This document shows, piece by piece, positions 25,253-33,859 of a stretch of DNA of 64,000 bases. Location: NCBI GenBank assembly GCA_963696105.1, contig CAVOIP010000005.1:1116001-1180000 (forward strand), in the 5' to 3' direction. Numbering within the stretch: position 1 is the first letter of the stretch; every line of letters starts with the position of its first letter. A program made the translations under genes and the position numbers. The notes beneath the pieces were generated by a model. The model was not told where the DNA came from, did not search any database, and saw only the letters and a program-made list of their open reading frames with translations. The DNA is from CAVRTM01 sp963696105 (GTDB lineage: Bacteria > Actinomycetota > Actinomycetes > Actinomycetales > Dermatophilaceae).

Positions 25253-26529
25253 GGGGTCTGGCCGGTCCCGATCGACTGCGCCTGCGCCTGGACGGACTTC
25301 AGCGCGGCCGCCGGGTCGCTGCCCTGCTTGGTGACCTTCTCCATCTCGCTGTCGAACTGCGCGACGACCTGCTCCCACGTCGGGAAGGACGGCGGCGCCT
25401 GGGCGGTCTTGAGCTGCTCGCCGAACTTCGCGAGCTTGTCGTCAGCGCTGATCGACGGGTCCTTCCACGCCGAGGTGACCGAGGGCAGGTCGGTCGACTG
25501 CTGGTACCACTCGGCCTGCGTCTTGGGGTCGGTGAGGAACTTCACGAACTTCCACGCGGTGTCCCGCTGCTTGGAGTTCTTGAAGACCGCGAAGTCCGAG
25601 CCACCGACGAAGGAGGACGAGGTCTTCTTCGTGGGCATCACCGCGACGGAGTACTTGTCCTTGAAGCCCTTGCCGCCGACCTTCTCGACGGCCGACATCT
25701 CCCACGGGCCGGAGATGAACATCGGGACCCTGCCGCTGACGAAGTCCGGCTCGGTGGTGGGGGTCGCCGGGGCCGACTTGTCGGCGATCCCGTCGGTGAA
25801 GTAGCTCTGGTAGTACTTCACCGCCTCCTGCATCTCCGGGGTGTCGAAGCTGTAGGACTTGCCGTCCTTGCTCAGGCTCGCACCGTTGGACCACGCGAAC
25901 GGCATGACGCTCTGCCACGACCCCGTGCCGCCGGCCTGCAGGCCGATGCCCCACTTGGCGCCGGCCTTGTCCTGCATCGCCTTGGCCATGGCCTTCAGCC
26001 CGGCCCAGTCCTTGGGCGGCGTGGTGAAGCCGGCCTTCTTCGCCAGGTCGGTGCGGTAGTAGACCAGCCGCGTCTCGACGTACCAGGGGATGCCGTAGGA
26101 GGTGCCGTTCACCTCGGTGGTCTTCTGCGCGCCGGGGAAGAACTGGCTCTTGTCGAACGAGGGGGGCGTCGGGTCGAGGGCGCCGAGACCGGCGAACTCG
26201 CCCATCCACGTGGTGCCGACCATGGCGGCGTCAGGCGTCTTGCCGGCCGTGATGGCGGTGGTGAACTTGTCGTGGGCCGAGTCCCACGGGATCGCGGTGA
26301 CGTTCACCTTGGCGCCGGGGTTGGCACTCTCGAACTGCTTGACCAGCGTCGGGAGCTTCTCGCCCTCCGCACCCATCGCCCACACGGTGATGGTGCCCGT
26401 CGCCTTGCCGCTGCTGACGTCCTTGGCCGGGTCGTTCGAGGCCGCGGGGCCGGTGCTTCGCCCGCAGGCGGACAGGGCCAGGGCAGCGGTGGCCAGCGTC
26501 GCGACCGTGATCGCGGGGCTGCGTCTCAT
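25249..26529 (-). CDS. Extracellular sugar-binding lipoprotein (family 1 solute-binding protein)
   Basis: A 426-residue lipoprotein with lipobox LSAC (AALALSACGRS). The mature part has family-1 traits: GTITVWAMGAEGEKLPTLVKQFESANPG at the start, GIPWYVETRLVYYRTDL, a GPWEMSAVEKVG stretch and KFVKFLTDPKTQAEWYQQS near the end. It delivers oligosaccharide to the two permeases downstream. 57 bp separate it from the LacI gene, with no second operator visible, so it is probably transcribed from the lacI promoter. Confidence 0.93.
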   Translation of the reverse strand: MRRSPAITVATLATAALALSACGRSTGPAASNDPAKDVSSGKATGTITVWAMGAEGEKLPTLVKQFESANPGAKVNVTAIPWDSAHDKFTTAITAGKTPDAAMVGTTWMGEFAGLGALDPTPPSFDKSQFFPGAQKTTEVNGTSYGIPWYVETRLVYYRTDLAKKAGFTTPPKDWAGLKAMAKAMQDKAGAKWGIGLQAGGTGSWQSVMPFAWSNGASLSKDGKSYSFDTPEMQEAVKYYQSYFTDGIADKSAPATPTTEPDFVSGRVPMFISGPWEMSAVEKVGGKGFKDKYSVAVMPTKKTSSSFVGGSDFAVFKNSKQRDTAWKFVKFLTDPKTQAEWYQQSTDLPSVTSAWKDPSISADDKLAKFGEQLKTAQAPPSFPTWEQVVAQFDSEMEKVTKQGSDPAAALKSVQAQAQSIGTGQTP

Positions 26530-26586
26530 CGTGGTTCTCCTTCTGGTGGGGACACGGGCCTGCGGGGGCAGGGCCGGTGGGTCGGT

Positions 26587-27654
26587 TCAGACGGTGTGCG
26601 GGTCGCCGCTGCCCGGTGCGGGGGGCAAGCCCGTTGCCGCGGGTGGGCAGCCGCAGGAGGCGCGCAGCACCAGCTGCGTCGACAGGACCTGGAGCCCGTC
26701 GTGGGGGGAGGCGCCGGTGACCAGCTCGTGCAGCCGGTCCGCGGCCATCGCCCCGAGCTCGCGCACCGGCTGGCGGACGGTCGTGAGGCCGGGACGGACG
26801 TACCGGGCGGTCATCACGTCGTCCCAGCCGACGACGGCGATGTCCCCGGGGACGTCCCTGCCGCCCTCCTGCAACCGCGCCATGATCGACAGCGCGAGCT
26901 CGTCGTTGGCACACACCAGCGCGTCGGCGCGGACCTCGCCGGCAAGGAGGCGCTCGGCCACCCGGGTGCCGTCCGCCTCACGGAAGGGGATGCGCAGCGG
27001 CTCCGCCGCCGCCTCGCCGAGCCCGCTCTCGTGGGCCTGCGCGAACCCGAGGTAGCGGTCGCGGATGTCGGGGCCCAAGCCGGGGTCGCCGACGAACAGC
27101 AGCCGGCGCCGGCCGTGGTCGAGCAGGTGCAGCGTCAGGGCACGGGCGCTCTCGGTGTTCTCCGCGCTGATCGCCTCGACCCCTTCCCGGGGGTCCCCCG
27201 CGATGAGCAGGAGTGGCTTCGAGCCCTGCAGCGCCTGGACGGCGGACTCGGGGATCGCGGAGGAGCCCAGCATCGCCAGTCCGTCGACGCGGGCCGCGAG
27301 CTGCCGCACGGCCCGGGGGAGATCGGCCTTGCCACCGGCGAGCATGAGGACCACGCTCTGCCCGAGCTCGGCCGCCCGGGACTCGAAGCCCATCAGCAGC
27401 TCGGAGTAGTAGGGGCCGGTCAGCTCGGGAAGGACCAGGCCGTGCGCCTCGTGGTGGCGGACCGCGAGGCTGCGGGCCGCGCCCAGCGGCACGTAGTTCA
27501 GCTGCTCCGCGGCGGCGAGCACTTTCACCCTGGTGCGGTCGGAGACCGCAGTGGAGCCCTGCAGGACCCGTGAGACCGACGCGATGGAGACACCGGCGAG
27601 CGCGGCGACCGAGTAGATCGTCGCGCCGGGGCGCTGCTGCGGCGTCGTTGCCAT
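26587..27654 (-). CDS. LacI-family repressor of the sugar locus
   Basis: A 355-residue LacI-family regulator. The HTH (about residues 12-60) is TIYSVAALAGVSIASVSRVLQGSTAVSDRTRVKVLAAAEQLNYVP cut into its usual parts, followed by a periplasmic-binding-like sensor domain with GDPGLGPDIRDRYLGF and VVGWDDVMTARYVRPGLTTV. ATG 27654 gives the normal N-terminus. A perfect catabolite-type operator (27674-27687) sits 19 bp upstream, so it likely regulates itself and the whole downstream operon. The inducer is probably the imported oligosaccharide. Confidence 0.93.
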   Translation of the reverse strand: MATTPQQRPGATIYSVAALAGVSIASVSRVLQGSTAVSDRTRVKVLAAAEQLNYVPLGAARSLAVRHHEAHGLVLPELTGPYYSELLMGFESRAAELGQSVVLMLAGGKADLPRAVRQLAARVDGLAMLGSSAIPESAVQALQGSKPLLLIAGDPREGVEAISAENTESARALTLHLLDHGRRRLLFVGDPGLGPDIRDRYLGFAQAHESGLGEAAAEPLRIPFREADGTRVAERLLAGEVRADALVCANDELALSIMARLQEGGRDVPGDIAVVGWDDVMTARYVRPGLTTVRQPVRELGAMAADRLHELVTGASPHDGLQVLSTQLVLRASCGCPPAATGLPPAPGSGDPHTV

Positions 27655-27673
27655 GGTTCCGCTCGTTCCGGTT

Positions 27674-27687
27674 TGAAAGCGCTTACA
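27674..27687. promoter_or_regulatory. LacI-type operator
   Basis: TGAAAGCGCTTACA fits the LacI/CcpA-family consensus TGNAANCGNWNNCA at every position and is centred on CG. It lies 19 bp before the start of the LacI gene that heads the sugar operon, and is the only such site I see in the locus. Confidence 0.8.
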
Positions 27688-27753
27688 TAACGGGCGCCGC
27701 CGAGTCTGCACTGCCAAGGGCCCCCACACAAGGGGTGCGGACGAAAAAATGTC

Positions 27754-27804
27754 CGGTTCTGCGATCGCCCCTCGGGATCGGTTCTGCGATCGCCCCCCTG
27801 GGAT
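27754..27804. repeat. Direct tandem repeat containing GCGATCGC
   Basis: CGGTTCTGCGATCGCCCC followed by CGGGAT (27754-27778) is repeated at 27779-27804 with one insertion and one change. Each 25/26-bp copy contains the 8-bp palindrome GCGATCGC. It sits in the 338-bp gap between the LacI gene and the TMEM175-like gene, upstream of the LacI operator. No gene is visible in the gap. Confidence 0.75.
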
Positions 27805-27913
27805 GGTTGCCCCGCGAGGCGCACGGAGGCGCTCCTGTTGGGCTAGCGGATCCGGGCGCGTGACGAGGCCGCCGCGGCCATCTGACCGTCCCGGCCCAGC
27901 GTCTCCAGCGCCA

Positions 27914-27956
27914 CGGCGGACCCGTCCTCCCCCTCAGGGGGTCGACGGGTCCGCCG
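27914..27956 (-). terminator. Hairpin terminator after the TMEM175-like gene
   Basis: CGGCGGACCCGTC (27914-27926) and GACGGGTCCGCCG (27944-27956) are perfect 13-bp arms. The loop itself contains a CCCCC/GGGGG pairing. It lies 37 bp beyond the stop of the leftward gene ending at 27993. Confidence 0.75.
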
Positions 27957-27992
27957 TCTGCACACCCGGACCCGTCCAGCCTGCGGGGTCGT

Positions 27993-28577
27993 TCAGCTCG
28001 ACTCCTGCGCCGCGAGGTATCGCTCGACCCGGCGGTCGGGAACCAGCCAGATGATGGCCACCGTCGTGAACAGGAGCTCCCCGAGCCAGGGGCCGACGAA
28101 GGCCAAGGCGATGCCGGACAGGTAGAGGAACGGCGAGAGCTTGCCCTTGAGGTCCCGCCCGAGTGCCTGCCGCAGACCCGAGCCGCCCTCAACGCGGAAG
28201 ATCACCAGCTGCAGGGCGTAGTACGCCACCGCGGCGAGGAGCAGGTTGACCCCGTAGACGATGACCGGGGTGCGTGAGAACGCCGACTCGTCGACCCAGG
28301 CGGTCGTCACGGGGAACAGCGAGAGCCAGAACAGCAGGTGGAGGTTGGCCCACAGGACCCGGCCGTCCACCCGCTCGACGAGCTGGAACATGTGGTGGTG
28401 GTTGCTCCAGTAGATGCCCACGTAGACGAAGCTGAGCAGGTAGGTCAGGAAGCCGGTGGCCGAGGCGCCGAGCGAGGAGAGGGTCGGCTCCGCTGGGACC
28501 TTCAGCTCCAGCACCATGATGGTGATGATGATGGCCATGACGCCGTCGCTGAACGCCTCGAGCCGACTCGTTCTCAT
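27993..28577 (-). CDS. TMEM175-family (DUF1211) potassium channel-like protein
   Basis: A 194-residue membrane protein opening with RLEAFSDGVMAIIITIMVLELKVP. The F-S-D signature at the end of helix 1 lines the pore in bacterial TMEM175 channels. Helices run at about 8-25, 40-58, 76-93, 107-125 and 155-180, with NHHHMFQLVERVDGRVLWANLHLLFWLSLFP between helices 2 and 3 as in the family. Length is typical of the single-repeat bacterial members, which form tetramers. Single gene with its own terminator. Confidence 0.9.
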   Translation of the reverse strand: MRTSRLEAFSDGVMAIIITIMVLELKVPAEPTLSSLGASATGFLTYLLSFVYVGIYWSNHHHMFQLVERVDGRVLWANLHLLFWLSLFPVTTAWVDESAFSRTPVIVYGVNLLLAAVAYYALQLVIFRVEGGSGLRQALGRDLKGKLSPFLYLSGIALAFVGPWLGELLFTTVAIIWLVPDRRVERYLAAQESS

Positions 28578-28707
28578 GGGGCCAGTCTGGCAACAGCGAG
28601 CTGCTGGAGGTCCCCCGCGGAGACAACCCGCTACGCGCGCCGAGGGAGTGGACGAGGAGGGACGCCCGATCGAGGTCGCGGACCGGCTAGGACGGCCTCG
28701 TCCCCAC

Positions 28708-28974
28708 TCACCTGATGCCGACGACGAGCGCGTCGTAGTCCTTGTCGGTCAACACCGGCTGGGCCGGCCGCAGGGTCCGGAAGTCGGGCGACATCGTCCG
28801 GCCGGCCAACCCGATCCGCAGGCTCTGGTCCACCGAGATGCCCTCGACCCGGTCGGCCTCCCTGCCGCCGATGAACGAGCTCCAGACCAACCCGCCGGCC
28901 GGCGAGATCGACGTCGCGAACCCGTCGATGTAGCCGCCGAAGCCGCGCCGGCGCTGCACTCGCTTCGTCGTCAT
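28708..28974 (-). CDS. Fragment of an SBBP-type beta-propeller repeat protein
   Basis: An 88-residue frame. GGYIDGFATSISPAGGLVWSSF, then IGGREADRVEGISVD, is the pattern of SBBP beta-propeller repeats (D-x-F-V-x-K-x-x-x-x-G plus YLGG and a later G-I-A-V-D). A second incomplete unit follows (GLAGRT ... DKDYDALVVGI). A whole propeller needs six or seven units and a signal peptide; neither is present. It is either a gene remnant or a very short protein. No ribosome site stands out at ATG 28974. Confidence 0.5.
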   Translation of the reverse strand: MTTKRVQRRRGFGGYIDGFATSISPAGGLVWSSFIGGREADRVEGISVDQSLRIGLAGRTMSPDFRTLRPAQPVLTDKDYDALVVGIR

Positions 28975-29297
28975 GACTCGCACGGTACGACCAGCACCGG
29001 ACACTCCGCCGATCACACCTAGACACCCCACCCGCCGCAGCCCTCGCACTTCTAGCGATTGCCGGTGTAACCCCACACCCGGCGAGCAACGCGTCACATG
29101 GCCGGTGCAGGGTAGCTGGCGTTCGACATGACGGTCGGGCCGCGGGTAACGGCGTTTTCGCCACCCTCCGCTGCCGCCCGATGGCTCGGCGTCCCGGCTC
29201 GTCAGAACTGCCAGCCCTCGCGGATGGCTGACCACGGTCCGCGACGATCCGCACCTGGCGTGGGCCACCAGCGCTTCACGCATCACACGACCCACCG
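28975..29297. other. Gap without a recognisable gene
   Basis: About 320 bp between the propeller fragment and the homocysteine methyltransferase. I find no frame with family resemblance on either strand and no strong repeat. It may hold the remainder of the decayed propeller gene, but no repeat units are readable. Confidence 0.5.
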
Positions 29298-30191
29298 TCA
29301 GGACAGGCAGGCAGCGGCAATGGCGCGGATGTGTCGATGGTCCGTGCCGCAACAGCCACCGAGCAGGTCGAGGTCCGGTAACCGCTGCATCAGATCTCGG
29401 CAGCGATTCGCCAGGTCGTTGGGGTTCCCGTCATCGAGCTCGTCAGCGGCGTCGAGCTCGGCGTGGCTCCTCGTGGAGGCATTGGGACGGATGCCCTTGA
29501 CCCGGTGGAGCCACTCACCGTCGTCGCGCAAGGTCGCTTCGAAGTGGGACGGGTGCGCGCAGTTGATCATGAAGCCGAGGGCGGCGTGGTCGGTCTGGTC
29601 GTCCACGAGGCCGACGGCCTCTCGAAGGCCATGACCGCTCGGTAGCCGCCCGTCCGTCTCCACCGTGAAGGACACCACGGCGGGTACCCCGGCTGCCTCG
29701 CTGGCCTGGACGAAACCGACGGCCTCGTCGGGGTAGGTCAATGTCACTGCGGTCACCTGATCAACGCCTGCCGACGCGAGCACACGAATCTGCGGCGCAT
29801 GGTAATCGGCAGCCTGCTCAGGGGTCATCGCGTCGCCGAGGACGTAACCGTCTCCTCGAGGGCCGACCACGCCGTTCACGGTGGCGGTATCCAGCGCACC
29901 TGCCAGCTCGGTGGCCAGCCCGACCGCCTCGGCGTTCACCTCCCGCAGTGACGCCTCGTCGTACCCGAGCTGCTCCGCCCAGTCCCGACTGGCACGCCAG
30001 GTAGCCGTGTCCACCGCCATGGCAGCAGAGAACTCGCGAGCAACAGCGAGGTAAGGCTCCCAGTACGCTCGCAGTGCCGACCGCCCGTCGTCCTGCTGGA
30101 CCAAGGGGAACGCGGCGAACATCGGCAGGTCGATGCCCTGGTGGAAGATGAGCGACGTCTCGAGACCGCCGTCAGTCAGGTAGACCGTCAT
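29298..30191 (-). CDS. Homocysteine S-methyltransferase family protein
   Basis: A 297-residue Zn-dependent methyltransferase of the MmuM/BHMT fold, moving a methyl group from a sulfonium or betaine donor to homocysteine. The zinc cysteines are seen in FMINCAHP and in LLGGCCGTDHRHI. DGGLETSL near the N-terminus is the family start motif. Slightly shorter than MmuM (about 310). No methionine-cycle genes adjoin it, so the methyl donor cannot be inferred. Start ATG 30191. Confidence 0.9.
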   Translation of the reverse strand: MTVYLTDGGLETSLIFHQGIDLPMFAAFPLVQQDDGRSALRAYWEPYLAVAREFSAAMAVDTATWRASRDWAEQLGYDEASLREVNAEAVGLATELAGALDTATVNGVVGPRGDGYVLGDAMTPEQAADYHAPQIRVLASAGVDQVTAVTLTYPDEAVGFVQASEAAGVPAVVSFTVETDGRLPSGHGLREAVGLVDDQTDHAALGFMINCAHPSHFEATLRDDGEWLHRVKGIRPNASTRSHAELDAADELDDGNPNDLANRCRDLMQRLPDLDLLGGCCGTDHRHIRAIAAACLS

Positions 30192-30276
30192 CTCGCCACT
30201 GTAGAAGTGCAGGATGCGGCGGTCGAGGCTGACTGAAGACCCCGCCCGGCGCTGTCACGTGCCGGCTGACAGGGCA

Positions 30277-31278
30277 TCAGCTGCCGGTGGTGCTGGCGCG
30301 AACGTGCAGATCGGTGGGCACCTGCAGCACCTGTCCGCGGGTGGCGCGGCCTTCGATGATGTCCGCGAGCAGCCGGGCGGCCTGCTGGCCCATGAGCATC
30401 GGCTGGAGGTCGACGGCAGTCACTGGCACAGGCAGCGACGCGAGGACGAGGTCGTCGACGTAGGACGCGAGAAGGATGTCGCGGGGAAACTCCAGCCCCG
30501 CCCTGCGGATGGCCTCCATGGCCGGTCCGACGCCACCCTCGGGGACTGCGATGAGTGCGTCGGGAGGAGCCGAAGCAGTTAGCGCGGTCTCGGTGGCGCG
30601 GGCGACCGTCTCCGCGGGCGCGTCGAAGGGCACGTCGTACACCAGCGCCGGAAGGCCCCGCTGGACACACCACCGGGCATGGCCCACTCGCACGTCGAGC
30701 CCGAAGGAGGTGTCCTGCGGCGGGCAGAGCACCGCGATCCGCCGGGCGCCTTGCTCGCTGAGGTGGTCCAGCAGCGTCCGGATCCCGACCTGGTGGTCGC
30801 CCTCGACTCTGCCGGCATGCTCGGCTCCGGGGGTGACATCACGCTCGCACGTGACCACCGGGACACCCAGACTGGCCAATCGCGCCAGCATCGGCGAACC
30901 GAGCACGGGGTCGGAGACGATGACGCCGTCGACGTGGAGCGGGGGCGCAGCATGCCCTTGCGGCCACGTCGGAAGCAGGGTCAGCGCCATATCGTGGGCA
31001 AACGCCTCATCGGCCGCAGCGAGAGCCAGGCGCATGTAGTACTCCCACCCCACCGTGCGCTCGGGCAGGTACAGCCCCACTGCGCCGGTGCGACCCGAGC
31101 GGAGCCAACGCGCGTTCGGGTGCGCCATGTACCCCAGATCCGCCGCCACCTGAGCCACCCGGTCACGGGTGGCCTGAGAGATCCGGCCCTGGCCGGTCAC
31201 CGCGTCGGAGACCGTCGTCGTGGACACGCCGGCAGCGCGTGCCACATCGCGGATGCTCACCCGGTTCGCGTTGCCCAT
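30277..31278 (-). CDS. LacI-family regulator, probable regulator of the urease operon
   Basis: A 333-residue LacI-family protein. The HTH is VSIRDVARAAGVSTTTVSDAVTGQGRISQAT (about 6-36) with the hinge at about 50-60. The sensor domain carries ERDVTPG, VEGDHQVGIRTLLDHL and DILLASYVDDLVLASL. It diverges from the ureAB start with 148 bp between and a LacI-like operator at 31331-31344 in that gap. Ligand unknown; a nitrogen compound handled by the divergent operon is the natural guess. Confidence 0.9.
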   Translation of the reverse strand: MGNANRVSIRDVARAAGVSTTTVSDAVTGQGRISQATRDRVAQVAADLGYMAHPNARWLRSGRTGAVGLYLPERTVGWEYYMRLALAAADEAFAHDMALTLLPTWPQGHAAPPLHVDGVIVSDPVLGSPMLARLASLGVPVVTCERDVTPGAEHAGRVEGDHQVGIRTLLDHLSEQGARRIAVLCPPQDTSFGLDVRVGHARWCVQRGLPALVYDVPFDAPAETVARATETALTASAPPDALIAVPEGGVGPAMEAIRRAGLEFPRDILLASYVDDLVLASLPVPVTAVDLQPMLMGQQAARLLADIIEGRATRGQVLQVPTDLHVRASTTGS

Positions 31279-31330
31279 GTCCGTGCCGACCCTATGTCAG
31301 GCGGCTAGAACGACGTGCGCAAAACCATTG

Positions 31331-31344
31331 CAGGAACGTTTCTG
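31331..31344. promoter_or_regulatory. LacI-type operator between lacI and the urease operon
   Basis: CAGGAACGTTTCTG is a 14-bp palindrome centred on CG with one mismatched pair, the form expected for LacI-family operators. It is 52 bp upstream of the lacI start and 82 bp upstream of the ureAB start. Confidence 0.55.
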
Positions 31345-31426
31345 TTGTGGTTTCGTGCACTGCACAGCGTCCGGGCACCGACACGGCCAGGCCGCACGAC
31401 CAAGCCGTGCATGGCCAGGAGGTCCA

Positions 31427-32135
31427 GTGCATCTCACGCCCACCGAGCGCGACCGCCTACTGCTGTTCACGGCAGCCGAGCTGGCGCGCGCCCGCCGGGC
31501 ACGCGGGCTGCGGCTGAACGTGCCCGAGGCCACCGCACTCGTCGCCGACACCGTGTGCGAGGCCGCCCGGGACGGCCGCCGCCTCGCCGAGGCCGTCGCC
31601 GCCGGGCACGCCGTGCTAGGTCCGGACGACGTCCTGCCCGGCGTCGCCGACGTCGTGCAGCGAGGTGGAGGTCGAGGCCGTCTTCGACGACGGCTCCCGG
31701 CTCGCCGTGGTCCACGACCCGTTCGGTCCGCCGTCGGGAGAGCCCACCGCCCCTGGCGCGGTCCAGACCGCCGAGCCTGCGACGTCGAGCACCTGGGTCG
31801 ACACCGTCGAGGTCACGGTGACCAACACGGCAGCCGTTCCCATCAGCGTCACCTCGCACTTCCACTTCTTCGAGGTCAACCCGCGACTGCGTCTTCGACC
31901 GGGCGGCGGCCTACGGGACGCCGGCTCGCCATCACCGTCCGGAACCGTAGTGCGCTTCGAGCCGGGACGTCCCGGCTGCGGTCGACCTGGTGCCCATCGG
32001 CGGCGACCGCGTCGTCATCGGCTTCGCCGGACTCGTCGACGGACCACTGGACGCGCCCGGCGCCCTCGAGGCCGGCCTGCCAGCGAGCCCGCGCGTGCGG
32101 ATACCTGGACACCGACCGACGAGGCGCCGGCATGA
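31427..32135 (+). pseudogene. ureAB: Urease gamma-beta fusion (UreAB), frame broken at six places
   Basis: The two small urease subunits as one chain. The gamma part starts at GTG 31427 (HLTPTERDRLLLFTAAELA, with AGGAGG just before) and continues through LNVPEATALVADTVCEAARDG. The beta part follows after a linker and includes TSHFHFFEVNPRL, the beta-subunit core, then GTVVRFEPG and IGFAGLVDGPLD. The frame must shift at about 31658, 31893, 31921, 31934, 31974 and 32083. Five are single extra bases; the last is +2 or -1. The end reads EAPA and overlaps the ureC start (ATGA). About 233 residues once repaired. No internal stop or lost motif suggests decay; extra bases look like a consensus artefact. 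Confidence 0.85.
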
Positions 32136-33813
32136 GCGCGCGGCCACACGGCATACGGACCCACCGCCGGCGACCGCGTCGCGCTCGGCGACACCGGCCT
32201 CGTCGTCGGGTCGAGCACGACTCCCAGGCCCCGGGCGACGAGTTCCTCACTGGCTTCGGCAAGACCGCTCGCGACGGGATGCACCTGCAGGCCGGCGACC
32301 GTGCGCGAGACCTGCGACCTCGTCATCACCAACGTCCTGGTCCTCGACCCGGTCCTGGGCGTCCGCAAGACCTCGATCGGCATCCGTCGAGGGTCGGATC
32401 GCCGCGATCGGCCGGGCCGGCAACCCGCGACACCCTCGACGGGGTCGACGTCGTCGTCGGCACGGGCACGACGATCGTCACCGGCGAGGGCCTGATCGCC
32501 ACCGCGGGAGCCGTCGACACCCACGTGCACCTGCTCTCGCCCGCGAGTCATGGAGGCCTCGCTGGCCTCCGGCGTGACGACGATCATCGGGCAGGAGTTC
32601 GGCCCGGTCTGGGGCGTCGGCGTCAACTCCCCCTGGGCGCTGCGCACCGCGTTCGCCGCCTTCGACGCCTGGCCGGTCAACATCGGCTTCCTCGCCCGGG
32701 GCTCGTCCTCCCGGCCGGGCCCGCTGGTCGAGGCGCTCGCCGAGGGTGGCGCCTGCGGGTTCAAGGTCCACGAGGACATGGGCGCCCACGCCCGCGCGCT
32801 CGACACCGCGCTGCGCGGTCGCCGAGGAGCACGACGTCCAGGTCGCGCTGTCCACACCGACGGGCTCAACGAGAGCCTGCTCGTCGCAGGACACCCTCGC
32901 GGTTCTCGACGGCCGCACCGTGCACGCCTTCCACGTCGAGGGCTGCGGCGGCGGGCACGTCGCCCGACGTCCTCAGCCTCGCCGGCGTTCCGAACGTCAT
33001 CGGCTCCTCGACCAACCCGACCCTGCCGTTCGGCCGGGACGCGGTCGCCGAGCACTTCGGCATGATCATCGCGGTGCACGGGCTCTCGCCCGACCTGCCC
33101 AGCGACGCCGCCATGGCCCGCGACCGGATCCGGGCCGAGACGATGGGCGCCGAGGACGTGCTGCACGACCTCGGCGTCATCCCGATCACCTCGTCCGACG
33201 CCCAGGGCATGGGCCGCGCCGGCGAGACCGTGCGCCGCACGTTCGCCATGGCCGGCGATGATGAAGGCCGAGCTCGGGCGCGCCGAGCGACGGCCGCCAC
33301 GACAACGAGCGCGTGCTGCGCTACCTCGCCAAGCTGACCATCAACCCCGCCATCGCCCACGGCCTCGCCCACGAGGTCGGCTCGCTCGAGGTCGGGCAAG
33401 CTCGCCGACATCGTGCTGTGGGAGCCGGCCTGGTTCGGCGCCAAGCCCGCAGCTGGTGCTGAAGGCCGGCTTTCCCGCCTGGGGTGTCACCGGCGACCCC
33501 AACGCCGCGATCGACCGTGCGCAACCGCTCGTGCTGGGTCCCGCAGTTCGGCGGCTTCGGCGGCGCCGCGGCCGACCTGTCGGTGGCGTTCGTCGCACAG
33601 GCCACCCATGACAGCGGCGACGACCGGCTGCCGACCAGGCGGCGGCGCGTGCCGGTCCGCGGCACGCGCGGCCTCACCCTCGGCGCCATGGACCGCCACC
33701 GACCCAGCGCCGACGTCCAGGTCGCGCCCGACGGCTCGGTCCGACTCGAGGGGGAACGGGTCTGGTGCCCTCCTGCCGACTCGATCCCGCTGTCCCGCCT
33801 CTACTTCCTCTGA
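32132..33813 (+). pseudogene. ureC: Divergent urease alpha subunit (UreC), frame broken about fifteen times
   Basis: A catalytic urease subunit that hydrolyses urea at a dinickel centre, about 555 residues if repaired. Recognisable in successive frames are GPTAGDRVALGDTGLV, DTHVHLLSP (two Ni histidines), GACGFKVHEDMG (bridging Lys and a Ni His), LHTDGLNES (His), FHVEGCGGGH (His), SSDAQGMGR (Ni Asp) and LRYLAKLTINPA. All nickel ligands are kept. The mobile flap, normally MVCHHL, reads IAVHGL: the flap cysteine is Val and the second His is Gly, while the catalytic His is kept. No ureEFGD accessory genes are nearby. Frame shifts are nearly all +1, so a consensus artefact is likelier than decay. 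Confidence 0.85.
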
Positions 33814-33859
33814 CGTCCCACCGTCCCGCCCGACTCGACCGTGAACCGAAGGTGCCCCC

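Noticed and set aside
32500..33450. Dihydropyrimidinase or hydantoinase reading of the amidohydrolase segments
   Set aside because: HVHLLSP, KVHEDMG, HTDGLNES and SSDAQGMGR in order are urease alpha-subunit motifs, and gamma/beta sequences precede them.
31427..33813. Urease genes as genuine decaying pseudogenes
   Set aside because: Real decay would give deletions, stops and lost catalytic residues. Here slips are almost all +1 and every nickel ligand remains. Not formally excluded without reads.
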